A stretch of 64,000 nt of DNA from Alloalcanivorax gelatiniphagus. GTDB lineage: Bacteria; Pseudomonadota; Gammaproteobacteria; Pseudomonadales; Alcanivoracaceae. The stretch is taken from the NCBI RefSeq assembly GCF_005938655.1, contig NZ_VCQT01000019.1, forward strand, positions 62,001 to 126,000. The letters are read 5' to 3'. The notes beneath the pieces are model-generated. The model was not told the origin of the DNA, ran no database searches, and saw nothing but the letters and a program-made list of their open reading frames with translations. Of this stretch, positions 19,086 to 28,952 are shown piece by piece (within the stretch, counting starts at the first letter, position 1; each line of letters opens with the position of its first letter). Both the position numbers and the translations under genes were made by a program.

Positions 19086-19988
19086 TCAATAGGGCAGGGT
19101 GCCGCCGGGCGGTTGCCGGCGGAAGCGCTTATAGCTCCACAGATACTGGGCGGGCTCCTCGCGGATCAGGGCTTCGATGGAGCGGTTCATGGTGGTCAGC
19201 GCGTAATCCAGGTCGTCATCGTGCACGCCCGGGTCCGCCGGCCGCACCCGGATCTCGAAGCCCTGCCGGCCGGGCAGGCGCCTGGCCCAGGCCAGGAATA
19301 CCCGGGCGTTGGTCTGTTTGATCAGCTTGCAGCTCAGGGTGCCGGTAAAGGCCGGCTGCCCGAAGAACGGCGCGAACCGGCCGCTGCGCCGGTCCGCCAC
19401 CTGGTCCGGCAGGATCGCGGTGAGCGCCCCCTGGCGCATGGCCCGCACCAGGCCGGCCACGCCCCGGGCGGTGGCCGGGTACATGGTGGTGCCGAAATGC
19501 TCGCGGCCTTCCTTGATCAGCTGGTCCACCTCCGGCAGGCCAGAGGGGGCGAACATGGCGTGCAGGCCGAACTCCCGGGCCAGCCAGAAGTTGAGCACCT
19601 CCCAGCAACCCAGGTGCGGCGCCAGGATCAGCACCGGTTCCCGGTTGGCCACCGCCTGGCGCAGGGGGCCGTCGCCGTCCTCGGACACCACCCGTGCCAG
19701 GCCGTCCCCCGGGTGGCGCCAGAAGCGGGCGATCTCGAAGGTGTTCTTGATGCTTTCCACCAGGGAGGCCCGGGCCAGGGCTTCCCGCTGCGGCTGTTCC
19801 GGCAGGCACAGCCGCAGGTTGATGCGGGTGACGCGCCGCGCCTCGGTGGGCAGCACGGCCAGCAGCCGGCCCAGGCCGGTGGCCAGGGCCCGGTTCAGGG
19901 CAAAAGGCAGCAGACCCAGCAAGCGCAGCGCGCCGGCGGCGGCGCGGCCCTTGAAGGTCTGGATGGCGGGGTGAGTTCGTCGTCCCAT
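19086..19988 (-). CDS. Lysophospholipid/lipid A acyltransferase family protein (LpxL/HtrB-like)
   Basis: A 300-residue protein of the LPLAT superfamily in the lipid A acyltransferase branch. The catalytic HX4-5E-type motif is APHLGCWE (about 121-128). The PDQVADRRSGRFAPFFGQPA segment matches the family's second conserved block, and an N-terminal hydrophobic region would hold it to the inner membrane. It probably adds a secondary acyl chain to lipid A or acylates an ornithine- or lyso-type lipid. The usual NRxD-type residues are less clear, so a non-lipid A substrate is possible. Divergent from miaE by about 110 bp. The stop lies 8 bases from the last REP copy. Confidence 0.82.
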   Translation of the reverse strand: MGRRTHPAIQTFKGRAAAGALRLLGLLPFALNRALATGLGRLLAVLPTEARRVTRINLRLCLPEQPQREALARASLVESIKNTFEIARFWRHPGDGLARVVSEDGDGPLRQAVANREPVLILAPHLGCWEVLNFWLAREFGLHAMFAPSGLPEVDQLIKEGREHFGTTMYPATARGVAGLVRAMRQGALTAILPDQVADRRSGRFAPFFGQPAFTGTLSCKLIKQTNARVFLAWARRLPGRQGFEIRVRPADPGVHDDDLDYALTTMNRSIEALIREEPAQYLWSYKRFRRQPPGGTLPY

Positions 19989-20099
19989 GGGGCGCGATTA
20001 TATCGTTGCGGCCCCCGAACACCAGGGGCAGCGCCCGCTGTCCGGGCTGGTTTTGCGCCGGCGGGCTTGTAGAATGGCGCCGTCCTGCTTGAGGTGGCC

Positions 20100-20708
20100 A
20101 TGACCGACATAACCCCGCTCCGTGAATTCCTGCCCTGTCCGACGCCGGAGGCCTGGATCGGTTGGGCGCTGGCGCACCCGGACATTCTGCTGATCGACCA
20201 TGCCCACTGCGAAAAGAAGGCGGCGTCCACGGCGCTGAACCTGATGTTCCGCTATGTGGACCGGCCGGAGCTGCTGGACAATCTCAGCCAGCTGGCCCGG
20301 GAGGAGCTGCTGCACTTCGAGCAGGTGGTGGGCATGATGCGCGAACGGGGTGTCACCTACGATCACCTGTCGCCGTCCCGCTACGCCCAGGGCCTGCGCC
20401 GCCATGCGCGCACTTCCGAGCCCGGCCGGCTGGTGGATACCCTGATTATCGGCGCCCTGATCGAGGCCCGCTCCTGCGAACGCTTCGCCGCCCTGGCGCC
20501 CCATGTGGATGACGAGCTGGGGCGCTATTACCGCTATTTATTGAAGAGTGAATCGCGTCACTTCGAGGATTATCTGCGCCTGGCGCGGCTGTACGCGGAC
20601 GGCCCCATCGAGGAGCGGGTGGCGTTCTTCAAGGAGCAGGAGAGGGCGCTGATCGAGGAGCCGGACCAGGCGTTCCGGTTTCATTCCGGTGTGCCGGCGG
20701 TCGGGTGA
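20100..20708 (+). CDS. miaE: tRNA-(ms2io6A37) hydroxylase MiaE
   Basis: A 202-residue non-heme diiron monooxygenase that hydroxylates 2-methylthio-N6-isopentenyl-adenosine at position 37 of tRNAs. The ferritin-like iron ligands are visible: HCEKKAAS, then REELLHFEQV (E..H), then a Glu in LIEARSCERF and SESRHFEDY. I prefer the ATG at 20100 because the GAGG at 20091-20094 is properly spaced for it; an in-frame GTG at 20094 would overlap that site. It is divergent from the acyltransferase and followed by a REP pair. Confidence 0.93.
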   Translation: MTDITPLREFLPCPTPEAWIGWALAHPDILLIDHAHCEKKAASTALNLMFRYVDRPELLDNLSQLAREELLHFEQVVGMMRERGVTYDHLSPSRYAQGLRRHARTSEPGRLVDTLIIGALIEARSCERFAALAPHVDDELGRYYRYLLKSESRHFEDYLRLARLYADGPIEERVAFFKEQERALIEEPDQAFRFHSGVPAVG

Positions 20709-20725
20709 GGGGGCCGTTGGGGTTT

Positions 20726-20803
20726 ATCGCGACTGAAGCGGAATGCCGCCCAGTCGCTCCTACATTGTTCTTCCACCTATGTAGGAGCGACTTCAGTCGC
20801 GAT
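20726..20803. repeat. REP pair (BIME) with a 15-base arm variant
   Basis: The first copy begins ATCGCGACTGAAG and ends TCGCTCCTACA, but 15 bases (CGGAATGCCGCCCAG) sit between the arms. A normal inverted copy lies at 20780-20803. The pair separates the convergent miaE and lpxH genes. Confidence 0.9.
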
Positions 20804-20811
20804 AAAACCGC

Positions 20812-21552
20812 CTAAGAAGCCCCGCCAATCTCCCAGCTCTCCAGGCGCAGACCATCACCGTCGGCGACAATCCACCAGCCCAACTGACCCCAGTCGCCCA
20901 GCACCCAGCGCTTGCCGCTGGCGCCGTCGCCCAGGTCCACGTCGTGCACCGCCGGGCGGTGGGTGTGGCCGTGGATCAGATCACGGACGCCGGCCTCATT
21001 CATCACCCGCACCACCTCGGACCGGGTCACGTCCATGATGTTCTCGGCCTTATTGGCGTTGTTGCTCTGGCTCTGCATGCGCATGCCCTGGGCCAGGGCG
21101 CGCCGTTCGTCCAGGGGCTTGGCCAGCATCATTTGCTGCCATTGCGGGTTGCGGGCCATGGCACGGAATTGCTGGTAGGCCTGATCCTCGGTGCACAGGC
21201 TATCGCCGTGCATCAGCAGGGCGCGGGTGCCGTGCAGGTCCACCACCGTGCCTTCGTCGAGCAGGGTGCCGCCGCAGTCGTCGGCGAAACGCTGGCCGAG
21301 CAGGAAGTCCCGGTTGCCGTGCATGAAGAACAGTTCGGAGCCGGCGTCGGAGAACGCCCGGAAGGCGGCGATGGCCTGGCGGTTGAAGTCGCTGTCGTCA
21401 TCGTCGCCGATCCAGGCCTCGAACAGATCGCCGAGCACATAAAGGCGCGCGGCGCGGCCCGCCTGGTCGGCCAGCAGGCGTTCCAGCTCCGCCAGGTGCC
21501 CGGGACGCACCGGGTCCAGATGCAGGTCGGAAATCAGCAGGCTGTAGCTCAT
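20812..21552 (-). CDS. lpxH: UDP-2,3-diacylglucosamine diphosphatase LpxH
   Basis: A 246-residue calcineurin-like phosphoesterase that cuts UDP-2,3-diacylglucosamine to lipid X and UMP in lipid A synthesis. Metal motifs run in the usual order: SDLHLD (8-13), [11 protein letters not shown] (about 41-51), HGNRDF (about 78), HGDSLC (about 114) and HGHTHRP (about 194). Its ATG overlaps the ppiA stop codon (ATGA), so it is translationally coupled as the third gene of ppiB-ppiA-lpxH. This pairing of cyclophilin and lpxH is widespread in gammaproteobacteria. Confidence 0.97.
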   Translation of the reverse strand: MSYSLLISDLHLDPVRPGHLAELERLLADQAGRAARLYVLGDLFEAWIGDDDDSDFNRQAIAAFRAFSDAGSELFFMHGNRDFLLGQRFADDCGGTLLDEGTVVDLHGTRALLMHGDSLCTEDQAYQQFRAMARNPQWQQMMLAKPLDERRALAQGMRMQSQSNNANKAENIMDVTRSEVVRVMNEAGVRDLIHGHTHRPAVHDVDLGDGASGKRWVLGDWGQLGWWIVADGDGLRLESWEIGGAS

Positions 21553-22199
21553 TGCTGGTCGTTATTGTCGTCGTTGGCGGCGTCCAGGCGGCGGGCTTTT
21601 TCGATCACCACCGGCGTGCGCGGCACATCCGCGACCCGGGGGCCGCCGGCCAGCTTGCCGCTGCCGGTGGGCACCGTGGCGATGCGTTCCACCGTGTCCA
21701 TGCCTTCCACCACCTTGCCAAACACCGCATAGCCCCAGCCCCGGGGCGTTTTGCCGCTGTGGTCCAGGCTGCGGTTGCTGACCAGGTTGATAAAGAACTG
21801 GGCGGTGGCGGAATGGGGGTCGCCGGTGCGCGCCATGGCGATGGTGCCACGCTCGTTGCGCAGGCCGCTGTCCGCTTCATTCTTGATCGGCGCGCGGGTG
21901 TCCTTCTGACGCAGGTCGGCGTCGAAGCCGCCGCCCTGGATCATGAAGCCGTTGATCACCCGGTGAAACACGGTGCCGTCGTAGAAGCCGTCGTCCACGT
22001 AGCGAAGGAAGTTGGCCACCGTTTCCGGCGCCGCCTTCGGGTACAGCTCCAGCACGATATTGCCCTGGCTGGTGGTCAGCTCCACCCGCGGGTTGGCGGC
22101 CAGCGCCAGTGCCGGCACCAGCAGCACGGCGGCAAGCACAACCCGGCCCGCTATACGGCTCACTACACGGCTCACTGCCCGACTGGCTGACCGGTTCAT
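21549..22199 (-). CDS. ppiA: Periplasmic peptidyl-prolyl cis-trans isomerase (cyclophilin)
   Basis: A 216-residue cyclophilin with an N-terminal signal peptide ([15 protein letters not shown]) that directs it to the periplasm. The catalytic core is clear: [15 protein letters not shown], then [18 protein letters not shown] and [13 protein letters not shown]. It overlaps ppiB upstream and lpxH downstream by 4 bases each. The basic region before the signal helix is extended by a 12-bp imperfect tandem repeat (about 22149-22184), which gives the [13 protein letters not shown] series. The acidic Asp/Asn-rich tail ([10 protein letters not shown]) is unusual. Confidence 0.93.
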   Translation of the reverse strand: MNRSASRAVSRVVSRIAGRVVLAAVLLVPALALAANPRVELTTSQGNIVLELYPKAAPETVANFLRYVDDGFYDGTVFHRVINGFMIQGGGFDADLRQKDTRAPIKNEADSGLRNERGTIAMARTGDPHSATAQFFINLVSNRSLDHSGKTPRGWGYAVFGKVVEGMDTVERIATVPTGSGKLAGGPRVADVPRTPVVIEKARRLDAANDDNNDQQ

Positions 22200-22693
22200 T
22201 CTTCGATGACCTCGGCGGACTCGATGATCACGTCCTCGCGGGGCACGTCCTGGTGGAAGCCCTTGTTGCCGGTGGCCACGCCCTTGATGCGGGTGACCGT
22301 CTCCATGCCCTCGACCACCTTGCCGAACACCGCGTAGCCCCAGCCGTCCGGGGAACGGGCCTTGTCCAGGAAGTGGTTGTCGGCCACGTTGATAAAGAAC
22401 TGGGCGGTGGCGGAGTGCGGATCGCTGGTGCGCGCCATGGCGATGGTGCCGGCCTCGTTGGAGAGCCCGTTGGCGGCTTCGTTCTCGATCGCCTCGCGGG
22501 TGGGCTTCTGTTCCATATCCGGGGTGAAACCGCCGCCCTGGATCATGAAGTTGCTGATGACACGGTGGAACACGGTGCCGTCATAGTGCCCGTCCTTGAC
22601 GTACTGGACGAAGTTATCCGTGGTCTTGGGAGCGCTCTCGGCGTCCAGTTCCAGCAGGATCTTTCCGTAGGTGGTGGTCAACAGCACTTTCAT
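22196..22693 (-). CDS. ppiB: Cytoplasmic peptidyl-prolyl cis-trans isomerase B
   Basis: A 165-residue cyclophilin without a signal peptide, the cytoplasmic paralogue of the next gene. It has [33 protein letters not shown] and [16 protein letters not shown] start it at the ATG at 22693 ([16 protein letters not shown]), the normal cyclophilin beginning; the frame extended to 22888 would cross the glnS promoter and start. First gene of the ppiB-ppiA-lpxH operon and divergent from glnS. Confidence 0.96.
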   Translation of the reverse strand: MKVLLTTTYGKILLELDAESAPKTTDNFVQYVKDGHYDGTVFHRVISNFMIQGGGFTPDMEQKPTREAIENEAANGLSNEAGTIAMARTSDPHSATAQFFINVADNHFLDKARSPDGWGYAVFGKVVEGMETVTRIKGVATGNKGFHQDVPREDVIIESAEVIEE

Positions 22694-22717
22694 GGGGTCT
22701 CCGGATCCGGGGAGTCT

Positions 22718-22745
22718 TTGACTGTGGGGGGGCGCACTGTACACT
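22718..22745 (+). promoter_or_regulatory. Sigma-70 promoter of glnS
   Basis: TTGACT at 22718-22723 and TACACT at 22740-22745 are 16 bases apart, 33 bases ahead of the glnS ATG. Both boxes are close to consensus. Confidence 0.7.
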
Positions 22746-22778
22746 AGCGCACCCCGGATTTCAGCCGCAGGCGGCTCA

Positions 22779-24461
22779 ATGAGTGAAGCAAAAGCGCCCA
22801 GTAATTTTATCAGACAGATCATCGATCGTGACCTGTCGGAAGGAAAAAACGATGGCCGTGTGGTCACCCGGTTCCCGCCGGAGCCCAACGGTTATTTGCA
22901 TATTGGGCACGCCAAGTCCATCTGCCTGAATTTCGGCATCGCCGAAAGCTACGGCGGTGCCTGCCATCTTCGCTTCGACGACACCAACCCGGAGAAGGAA
23001 GAAGACCAGTACATTCGCTCGATCCAGCGTGACGTGGAATGGCTGGGTTTCGAATGGACCGGGCCGGTGCGCTTCGCCAGCGGCTATTTCGACCAGCTGC
23101 ACGACTACGCCCTGCAGCTGATCGACAAGGGGCTGGCCTATGTGGACACCCAGTCTCCGGAAAAAATCGCCGAGATGCGCGGTAATTTCACCACCCCCGG
23201 CCAGGACAGCCCGCACCGGGACCGGTCCGTGGAAGAGAACCGGGCGCTGTTCGCGGCCATGCGCGCCGGCGAGTTCGACGAGGGCGCGGCGGTGCTGCGG
23301 GCGCGTATCGACATGCTCAGCCCGAACCTGAACCTGCGCGACCCGATCCTGTACCGGATACGAAAAAAAGCGCACCACCAGACCGGCGACAAGTGGGTCA
23401 TCTACCCGATGTATGACTTCACCCACCCGCTGTCCGACGCCATCGAGGGCATCACCCACAGCCTTTGTACCCTGGAGTTCGAGGATCATCGGCCGCTGTA
23501 CGACTGGCTGATCGAGAATGTGGAGGTGCCGGCCCAGCCCCGCCAGTACGAATTCTCACGGCTCAACCTGAACTTCACCGTGACCAGCAAGCGCCGCCTC
23601 AAGCTGCTGGTGGACGAAGGCCACGTGGACGGCTGGGACGACCCGCGCATGCCCACCCTCAGCGGCCTGCGCCGGCGCGGTTACACGCCGGCGGCGATTC
23701 GCAACTTCTGCGAAGCCCTGGGGGTCAGCCGGGCGGACTCGGTGATCGACATGAGCCTGCTGGAAGAAGCGGTGCGTGACGATCTCAACCAGCACGCCCC
23801 GCGGGCCTTCTGCGTGCTCAACCCGCTCAAGCTGGTGATCGAGAACTGGCCGGAGGGCCATGAGGAAACCCTGGTGGCGCCGGTACACCCGCAGAACGAG
23901 GCCATGGGCAACCGCGAGATGCCGCTGACCCGGGAGGTCTACATCGACCGGGAGGACTTCCGCGAGGAAGCCAACAAGAAGTACAAGCGGCTGGTGCTGG
24001 GTGACCGGGTGCGGCTGCGCTACGGCTATGTGGTGCGCGCCGAATCCGTGGTCCGTGACGACGCCGGCGAGATCGTCGAGATCCGCTGCAGCTACGACCC
24101 GGACACCCTGGGCAAGAACCCGGAGAACGACGAAGGGCAGGGCAAACTGCGCGGCGTCATTCACTGGGTCAGCGCCGACCGGGGCGTGCCCTGCGAGGTG
24201 CGCCTCTACGACCGGCTGTTCCAGGTGGCCAATCCGTCGAAAGTGGCGGAAGGGGAGTCCTTCCTCGACCACCTCAATCCGGAATCCCTGCGGGTATTGA
24301 GTGGCTGCATGGTGGAGCCCGGCGCGGCCGGCGCCGTGGCCGAGACCCGCTTCCAGTTCGAGCGCGAGGGCTACTTCAGCGTGGACCGGGACAGCAGCGC
24401 CGATAAACCGGTGTTCAACCGCACCGTGGGTCTGCGGGAATCTTGGCCCCGGGAAGCCTGA
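22779..24461 (+). CDS. glnS: Glutaminyl-tRNA synthetase
   Basis: A 560-residue class I aminoacyl-tRNA synthetase that charges tRNA-Gln. The HIGH motif is in [14 protein letters not shown] (about 34-47), and the KMSKS-equivalent loop is [10 protein letters not shown] (about 267-276), followed by [18 protein letters not shown], which is diagnostic for GlnRS. The C-terminal anticodon-binding beta-barrels are present. Divergent from ppiB. Its 3' end overlaps the start of the FUSC transporter gene by 19 bases. Confidence 0.98.
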   Translation: MSEAKAPSNFIRQIIDRDLSEGKNDGRVVTRFPPEPNGYLHIGHAKSICLNFGIAESYGGACHLRFDDTNPEKEEDQYIRSIQRDVEWLGFEWTGPVRFASGYFDQLHDYALQLIDKGLAYVDTQSPEKIAEMRGNFTTPGQDSPHRDRSVEENRALFAAMRAGEFDEGAAVLRARIDMLSPNLNLRDPILYRIRKKAHHQTGDKWVIYPMYDFTHPLSDAIEGITHSLCTLEFEDHRPLYDWLIENVEVPAQPRQYEFSRLNLNFTVTSKRRLKLLVDEGHVDGWDDPRMPTLSGLRRRGYTPAAIRNFCEALGVSRADSVIDMSLLEEAVRDDLNQHAPRAFCVLNPLKLVIENWPEGHEETLVAPVHPQNEAMGNREMPLTREVYIDREDFREEANKKYKRLVLGDRVRLRYGYVVRAESVVRDDAGEIVEIRCSYDPDTLGKNPENDEGQGKLRGVIHWVSADRGVPCEVRLYDRLFQVANPSKVAEGESFLDHLNPESLRVLSGCMVEPGAAGAVAETRFQFEREGYFSVDRDSSADKPVFNRTVGLRESWPREA

Positions 24462-26548
24462 TCCCGGCCTTCCTGCGCCAGGCCGGGGCGCGGGAGTGGC
24501 AGTTCAGCCTGCGCACCTTCGCCGCCGGCATGCTGGCGCTTTATATCGCCCTGGCGCTGGGCCTGGACCAGCCCAAATGGTCGCTGATGACGGTCTATAT
24601 CGTCGCCCAGCCCCTGGGCGGCATGGCCGTGGCCAAGGGCATCTACCGGCTGCTCGGCACCCTGGGCGGCGCCCTGGTGGCCACCTTGCTGGTGGGCGCG
24701 CTCAACGGCCAGCCGACCCTGTTCTTTATTGCCCTGGTGGTATGGCTGGGGCTGTGCACCTTCGCCGCCAGTCTGCTGCGCAACTTCCGCGCCTACGCCT
24801 TCGTGCTGGCCGGCTACAGCGCCCTGATCATCGGCGTGCCGGCGGTGCTGGCGCCGGATCAGACCTTCTCCCTGGCGGTGGCCCGGGTCACCGAAATCAG
24901 CCTGGGTATCTTCTGCGTCAGCCTGCTCAGCGTGCTGGTGTGGCCGCGCTCCGCCGGTGGCGCCTACCTGCAGAGCAGCCGCAGCCAGCTGATCGCCCTG
25001 ATCCGGCTGGTGTCGGACACCGCCGGGGGGCGGCTGGATCGGGATCAGCTGCGCGCCCGCCGCCAGACCCTGATCACCGACGGCATGGCGCTGGAAAACC
25101 TGCGCGAACACGCCCTGTTCGATTCCCCGAAGCTGCGCAACCGCGCCGGCCTGTGCCGCCGCCTGGGCCATGAAATGCTGGCGATGATCTCCTCGGTGGG
25201 GCCGCTGCACGTCTATGTGCTCCGCGACGCGGAGCGCCACCACCACCCGGCGGTGGCGGCCCTGTTGGCGGACATCGCCGCCCTGGACCCGGAAGCGCCG
25301 CCGGAGGCCCTGCGTGACACCCTGCACGGCCTGTACGTGCGCGCCCGGACCCTGGCGCGGGAACTGCGCGGTGGCCAGCGGGACGACAACGACGAGCGCT
25401 TCTACGCCCTGCAACTGGCCCTGGAGCACAGCGCCGAGCTGTGCGACCGGCTGCGCTCCAGCGTGGCGCTGTTCGCCATGCTCACCGACCGGGCGCCGCT
25501 GGTGCAGTGGCGGGGCGGCACCTCGCGGCCCCATCTGGACCCGTCCCAGGCCTGGCGCAACGGCGTGCGCGCGGCCCTGGCGCTGAGCGGTGCCCTGGCG
25601 TTCTGGTATTGGAGCGCCTCGCCCCAGGGCGCCGGCGTGGCGATCCAGGTGGGGGTGATCTGCGCGCTGTTCGCCACCCGCGACAACCCGCTGGCGGCGG
25701 TGCGCGGCTTTATCAAGGGCGCCGCCCTGGCGGCGCTGCTGGCAACGCTGTACCGGCTGGTGCTGCTGCCCGGCAGTGATGGCTTCGCGGAACTGGTGGT
25801 CTGGCTGGCGCCGGTCTATGTATTGGCCGGTCTGGCCATGGCGCGGCCGGCCACGGCGGGCATCGGTATTCCGGTGACGATCTTCTTCCCGCTGTTGCTG
25901 GACCTGTCGCCGACCCAGAATTTCGACGCGCTGCCGCTGTTCAACAACATGCTGTCCCTGGGCATGGGCATGATTCTGGCGGTGCTGGCGTTCATGCTGG
26001 TGTGGCCCGGCGACACCCCGGCCCGGGCCCGCCAGCGGCTGTGCCGGGATCTGTGCCGCACCCTGGGGCGCTGGCCGATCCGCCGCCGCTGGCCGCGCCA
26101 CCGACTGGAACGGCAACTGTACGACCGCATCAGCCTGCTGCTGCCCAATCTGGACCCGTCGAATAAAGAGGACGGCGAGCTGCTGCGCGGCGCCCTGGCG
26201 GCGGTGACTCTGGGTCTCGGCCTGCTGTATCTGAATATGATGTGCCGGCGCGGGCTGCCCGGCGACGAGAAGCTGGCCATCACCCGGCTGATCCGCGATA
26301 CCCAGCGGGTGCTGCGTGACGGTGACGAAGACCGCTGGCTGGCGCTCACCGCCCAGGCGGACACGGTGCTGCGCCGCTGCCAGCGCGCCTATGGCCCGGA
26401 GCTGGAGCCCGGCGAACGGCGCCGGCTGGTGCGTTCGGTTGTGCGCTTGCGCCTGCAGATCAGTATTATCCGGCGATACGCGGGCTTTTTCCTGGCCGGC
26501 TCGGCGGACCGGCCCTGGCGCGGCTTGAGGAATCTGGATGTTGTATGA
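24443..26548 (+). CDS. FUSC/AaeB-type aromatic acid exporter, inner-membrane protein
   Basis: A 701-residue protein of the FUSC family (AaeB, fusaric acid resistance). It has two hydrophobic blocks of about six helices each, near residues 20-165 and 370-510, separated by a soluble helical domain and followed by a cytoplasmic C-terminus. The first block holds the family pattern [20 protein letters not shown]. With the next two genes it forms the inner-membrane part of a proton-driven efflux pump for aromatic carboxylates or similar toxins. The only upstream start in this frame is TTG at 24443, inside the end of glnS, so the exact start is uncertain. The gene order FUSC-DUF1656-HlyD differs from E. 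coli aaeXAB. Confidence 0.85.
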   Translation: MAPGSLIPAFLRQAGAREWQFSLRTFAAGMLALYIALALGLDQPKWSLMTVYIVAQPLGGMAVAKGIYRLLGTLGGALVATLLVGALNGQPTLFFIALVVWLGLCTFAASLLRNFRAYAFVLAGYSALIIGVPAVLAPDQTFSLAVARVTEISLGIFCVSLLSVLVWPRSAGGAYLQSSRSQLIALIRLVSDTAGGRLDRDQLRARRQTLITDGMALENLREHALFDSPKLRNRAGLCRRLGHEMLAMISSVGPLHVYVLRDAERHHHPAVAALLADIAALDPEAPPEALRDTLHGLYVRARTLARELRGGQRDDNDERFYALQLALEHSAELCDRLRSSVALFAMLTDRAPLVQWRGGTSRPHLDPSQAWRNGVRAALALSGALAFWYWSASPQGAGVAIQVGVICALFATRDNPLAAVRGFIKGAALAALLATLYRLVLLPGSDGFAELVVWLAPVYVLAGLAMARPATAGIGIPVTIFFPLLLDLSPTQNFDALPLFNNMLSLGMGMILAVLAFMLVWPGDTPARARQRLCRDLCRTLGRWPIRRRWPRHRLERQLYDRISLLLPNLDPSNKEDGELLRGALAAVTLGLGLLYLNMMCRRGLPGDEKLAITRLIRDTQRVLRDGDEDRWLALTAQADTVLRRCQRAYGPELEPGERRRLVRSVVRLRLQISIIRRYAGFFLAGSADRPWRGLRNLDVV

Positions 26549-26765
26549 GATCGATTGGGGTGGCGTGCTGCTGCCGCCGCTGTTGCCGGTGCTGTTGGTG
26601 GCGCTGCTGCTGTTCTGGCCGGTGAACCGGCTGCTCGGGCGGCTGGACGGCTACCGCTGGTTCTGGCATCCGGCCCTGGCCGGTCTGTGTGTGTTTCTGG
26701 TGCTGTGCGCCTTGGCGCTGGCGCTGTTTATGTGGGCAAGTGCCTTAATGTGGGAAGTGTCTTAA
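26538..26765 (+). CDS. DUF1656 small membrane protein (AaeX-like)
   Basis: A 75-residue protein with two membrane helices (about 8-27 and 45-67) and the DUF1656 beginning [16 protein letters not shown]. Members always accompany FUSC/HlyD efflux pairs and are thought to be accessory membrane subunits. The ATG at 26538 overlaps the FUSC gene by 11 bases, and its TAA abuts the ATG of the HlyD gene. Confidence 0.88.
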   Translation: MLYEIDWGGVLLPPLLPVLLVALLLFWPVNRLLGRLDGYRWFWHPALAGLCVFLVLCALALALFMWASALMWEVS

Positions 26766-27650
26766 ATGTCGGAAGCCCCCCTGTCTGAACGCCGTCCGGG
26801 CCGCTGGCGGCCGCTGCTGCTCACCGGCGGGCTGGTACTGGTCGCCGCCATCGCCGTCTGGTTTCTGTGGTTTCAATACGTGCACCAGCTGTGGACCCGG
26901 GATGCCCGGGTACGAGCGGCGGTGATACAGGTGGCGCCGGACGTGTCCGGGCGCATCACCAAGATGGCGGTGACCGACAACAGCCGGGTGGAGGAGGGCG
27001 AGGCCCTGTTCAGCGTGGACCCGGAGCGCTACCGGCTGGCGGTGACGCGGGCCGAGGCGGAGCGGGCCCACCGCCGCCAGGAACTGGCCCTGCGCGACGA
27101 CGAAGCGTCCCGGCGCAAGCGTCTGGGGCGGGCGGTGTCCTCGGAGGAGCGGGAATCCGCCACCCGTCTGGCGGAAGTGGCCCGCGCCGACCTGCACGCC
27201 GCCGAAGCGGCCCTCAAGGAAGCGCAGCTGGACCTGCAACGGGCCAATGTCCCGGCGCCGGTGGGCGGTTTCGTGACCCATCTGCTGGCCCAGGCCGGGG
27301 ACTATGCCCGGGCCGGCGAACCGGTGCTGGCCCTGGTGGACGGCCAATCGTTCTGGATCGAGGCCTACTTCCGGGAAACCCAGGTGCACCGCCTGAGTAC
27401 CGGCGACCGGGCCCGGGTGCGGCTGCTCGGCAGCGACCGCATCCTCGACGGCAAGGTGGCCGGCATCGCCCGCGGCATCGCCAACCCCAACGCCGCCTCC
27501 GGCACCGACCAGGGCCTGCCCCCGGTATCGCCCACCTTCGAATGGGTACGCCTGGCCCAACGCATTCCGGTACGCATCGAACTGGATCGGGTGCCGGAGG
27601 ACCTGACGTTGGTGGCCGGTATGACGGCTAGCGTTTCCATCGGGGAATAG
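26766..27650 (+). CDS. HlyD-family periplasmic adaptor subunit (AaeA-like)
   Basis: A 294-residue membrane fusion protein. One N-terminal helix (about 17-37) anchors it in the inner membrane. The biotinyl-lipoyl half-domains are at RAAVIQVAPDVSGRI and NVPAPVGGFVTHLLAQAGD, and between them lies a short alpha-hairpin rich in Ala, Arg and Glu (about 92-155). It should link the FUSC protein to an outer-membrane channel, which is not encoded here. It starts directly after the DUF1656 stop, so the three genes form one operon behind glnS. Confidence 0.9.
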   Translation: MSEAPLSERRPGRWRPLLLTGGLVLVAAIAVWFLWFQYVHQLWTRDARVRAAVIQVAPDVSGRITKMAVTDNSRVEEGEALFSVDPERYRLAVTRAEAERAHRRQELALRDDEASRRKRLGRAVSSEERESATRLAEVARADLHAAEAALKEAQLDLQRANVPAPVGGFVTHLLAQAGDYARAGEPVLALVDGQSFWIEAYFRETQVHRLSTGDRARVRLLGSDRILDGKVAGIARGIANPNAASGTDQGLPPVSPTFEWVRLAQRIPVRIELDRVPEDLTLVAGMTASVSIGE

Positions 27651-27675
27651 GGCGGCAAGCCGCGCCGGCTTCAAG

Positions 27676-27948
27676 TCGCAAGCTGCAAGCCGCAAGCTGG
27701 CGCGGTGGGGCGGAGTTGCCGTGCCAAGAATCGGCCAGTTGAAAGTTAAAAGTTAAAAGTTAAAAGTTAAAACGCGGGTTGGGGCCTGTAGGGCGGCGAG
27801 GCCGTGGCCGCGTTCAGGGCGGCCGAAGGCCGCTGCAGCCCCTCTCCGCCACGACCTTTGAACTTTCAACTTTGAACTTTTAACTGATCGCTACCGGCAC
27901 GGCGGCTCAGCCCCACCGCGCGGGCTTGTAGCTTGCAGCCTGCAGCTG
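27676..27948. repeat. Nested inverted arrays of two heptanucleotide repeats
   Basis: This 301-bp convergent gap (27651-27951) has no gene. The outer arms are heptads of the AAGCYGC type (about 27674-27700) and their inverse, GCTTGTA/GCTTGCA/GCCTGCA (about 27924-27945). The inner arms are five GTTRAAA heptads (27738-27772) and four inverted ones (27857-27884). Between them lies GC-rich sequence without other structure. The arrangement could fold into a long imperfect hairpin at the ends of the HlyD and folD transcripts. Confidence 0.88.
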
Positions 27949-27951
27949 CCC

Positions 27952-28797
27952 CTAAGCGAACGCCTTCTCGCCGGCCTCCAGCGTCTGAACGATCAACGTA
28001 TTGATGGTCATGGGGCCGACGCCGCCGGGCACCGGAGTGTAAGCGGCGACGCGGTCGGTGAGGGGGCCCAGTTCGATGTCGCCGCATTTTTCCGGGTGGA
28101 AGCCGGCGTCCACCACCACGGCGCCGTCCTTGATCCAGTCCGCCTTGATGAATTCCGGGCGGCCCACGGCGCCGACCACGATGTCCGCCTGGCGCACCAG
28201 CGCCGGCAGGTCCCGGGTGCGGCTGTGGCAGATGGTGACGGTGGCGTTGGCGCCCAGCAGCATCATCGCCATGGGCTTGCCGAGAATGGCGCTGCGGCCC
28301 ACCACCACCGCGTGCTTGCCTTCCAGCGGCACCTCATAGTGCTCCAGCAGGCGCATGATGCCCTTGGGGGTGGCGCAGCCGTAGGCTTCCTCGCCCATGG
28401 CCATGCGGCCGAAACCCAGGCAGGTGACGCCGTCCACGTCCTTGCCGGGGCTGATGGCGTCGAAGCACAGGCGCTCGTCGATCTGTTCCGGCACCGGGTG
28501 CTGCAGCAGGATGCCGTGCACGTCCGGGTTGTTGTTGAGCTCATCGATCCGCGCCAGCAGCTGGTCGGTGGTGGTGTCCGCCGGCAGTTCCACGGCCATG
28601 GAATCCATGCCCACCCGGCGGCAGGCGTTGCCCTTCATCTTCACATAGGTGGCGGAGGCCGGGTCGGCTCCCACCAGAATGGTGGCGAGAATGGGGGTGC
28701 GGCCCCCGGCCTTGGCTTTCAGGGCCTCCACGCGGCCTCGCATTTCTTCCTCGAAATGCTGGGCCAACGCCTTGCCATCCAGAATCTGCGCGCTCAT
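27952..28797 (-). CDS. folD: Bifunctional methylenetetrahydrofolate dehydrogenase/cyclohydrolase
   Basis: A 281-residue FolD that oxidises 5,10-methylene-THF with NADP+ and then hydrolyses it to 10-formyl-THF. The active-site YVKMKG segment (Tyr and Lys), the [11 protein letters not shown] block, DGVTC, the dinucleotide loop [13 protein letters not shown] and the C-terminal [10 protein letters not shown] are all present. I start at the ATG at 28797 ([13 protein letters not shown]), the family's normal start; the frame to 28866 adds a basic extension overlapping the tRNA promoter side. Divergent from the tRNA cluster. Confidence 0.97.
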   Translation of the reverse strand: MSAQILDGKALAQHFEEEMRGRVEALKAKAGGRTPILATILVGADPASATYVKMKGNACRRVGMDSMAVELPADTTTDQLLARIDELNNNPDVHGILLQHPVPEQIDERLCFDAISPGKDVDGVTCLGFGRMAMGEEAYGCATPKGIMRLLEHYEVPLEGKHAVVVGRSAILGKPMAMMLLGANATVTICHSRTRDLPALVRQADIVVGAVGRPEFIKADWIKDGAVVVDAGFHPEKCGDIELGPLTDRVAAYTPVPGGVGPMTINTLIVQTLEAGEKAFA

Positions 28798-28923
28798 CGG
28801 TTCTCTCTGTCTGTGGGGTGGAAGGAAGGGAGCGCGGATTCTCGCATGGGCGCCCGGTTCGGGCAAAGCGGTGGCCGGCTGGCGAATATTCCAGCGAACG
28901 GTCGTGATCGGCTCGGGGTGTCG

Positions 28924-28952
28924 TTGACGGTCCCGGAGGGCGCGGGTATTAT
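28924..28952 (+). promoter_or_regulatory. Strong sigma-70 promoter of the tRNA cluster with GC-rich discriminator
   Basis: TTGACG (28924-28929) and TATTAT (28947-28952) have ideal 17-base spacing and are followed by GCCGCCTCGC. A GC-rich discriminator is typical of stable-RNA promoters under stringent (ppGpp/DksA) control. It lies 23 bases ahead of tRNA-Pro. Confidence 0.8.

Noticed and set aside
18742-19092. Small frame across the REP array encoding repeated AAEAAPT segments
   Set aside because: The repeats are the REP palindromes read as codons; there is no ribosome site and no conservation is expected.
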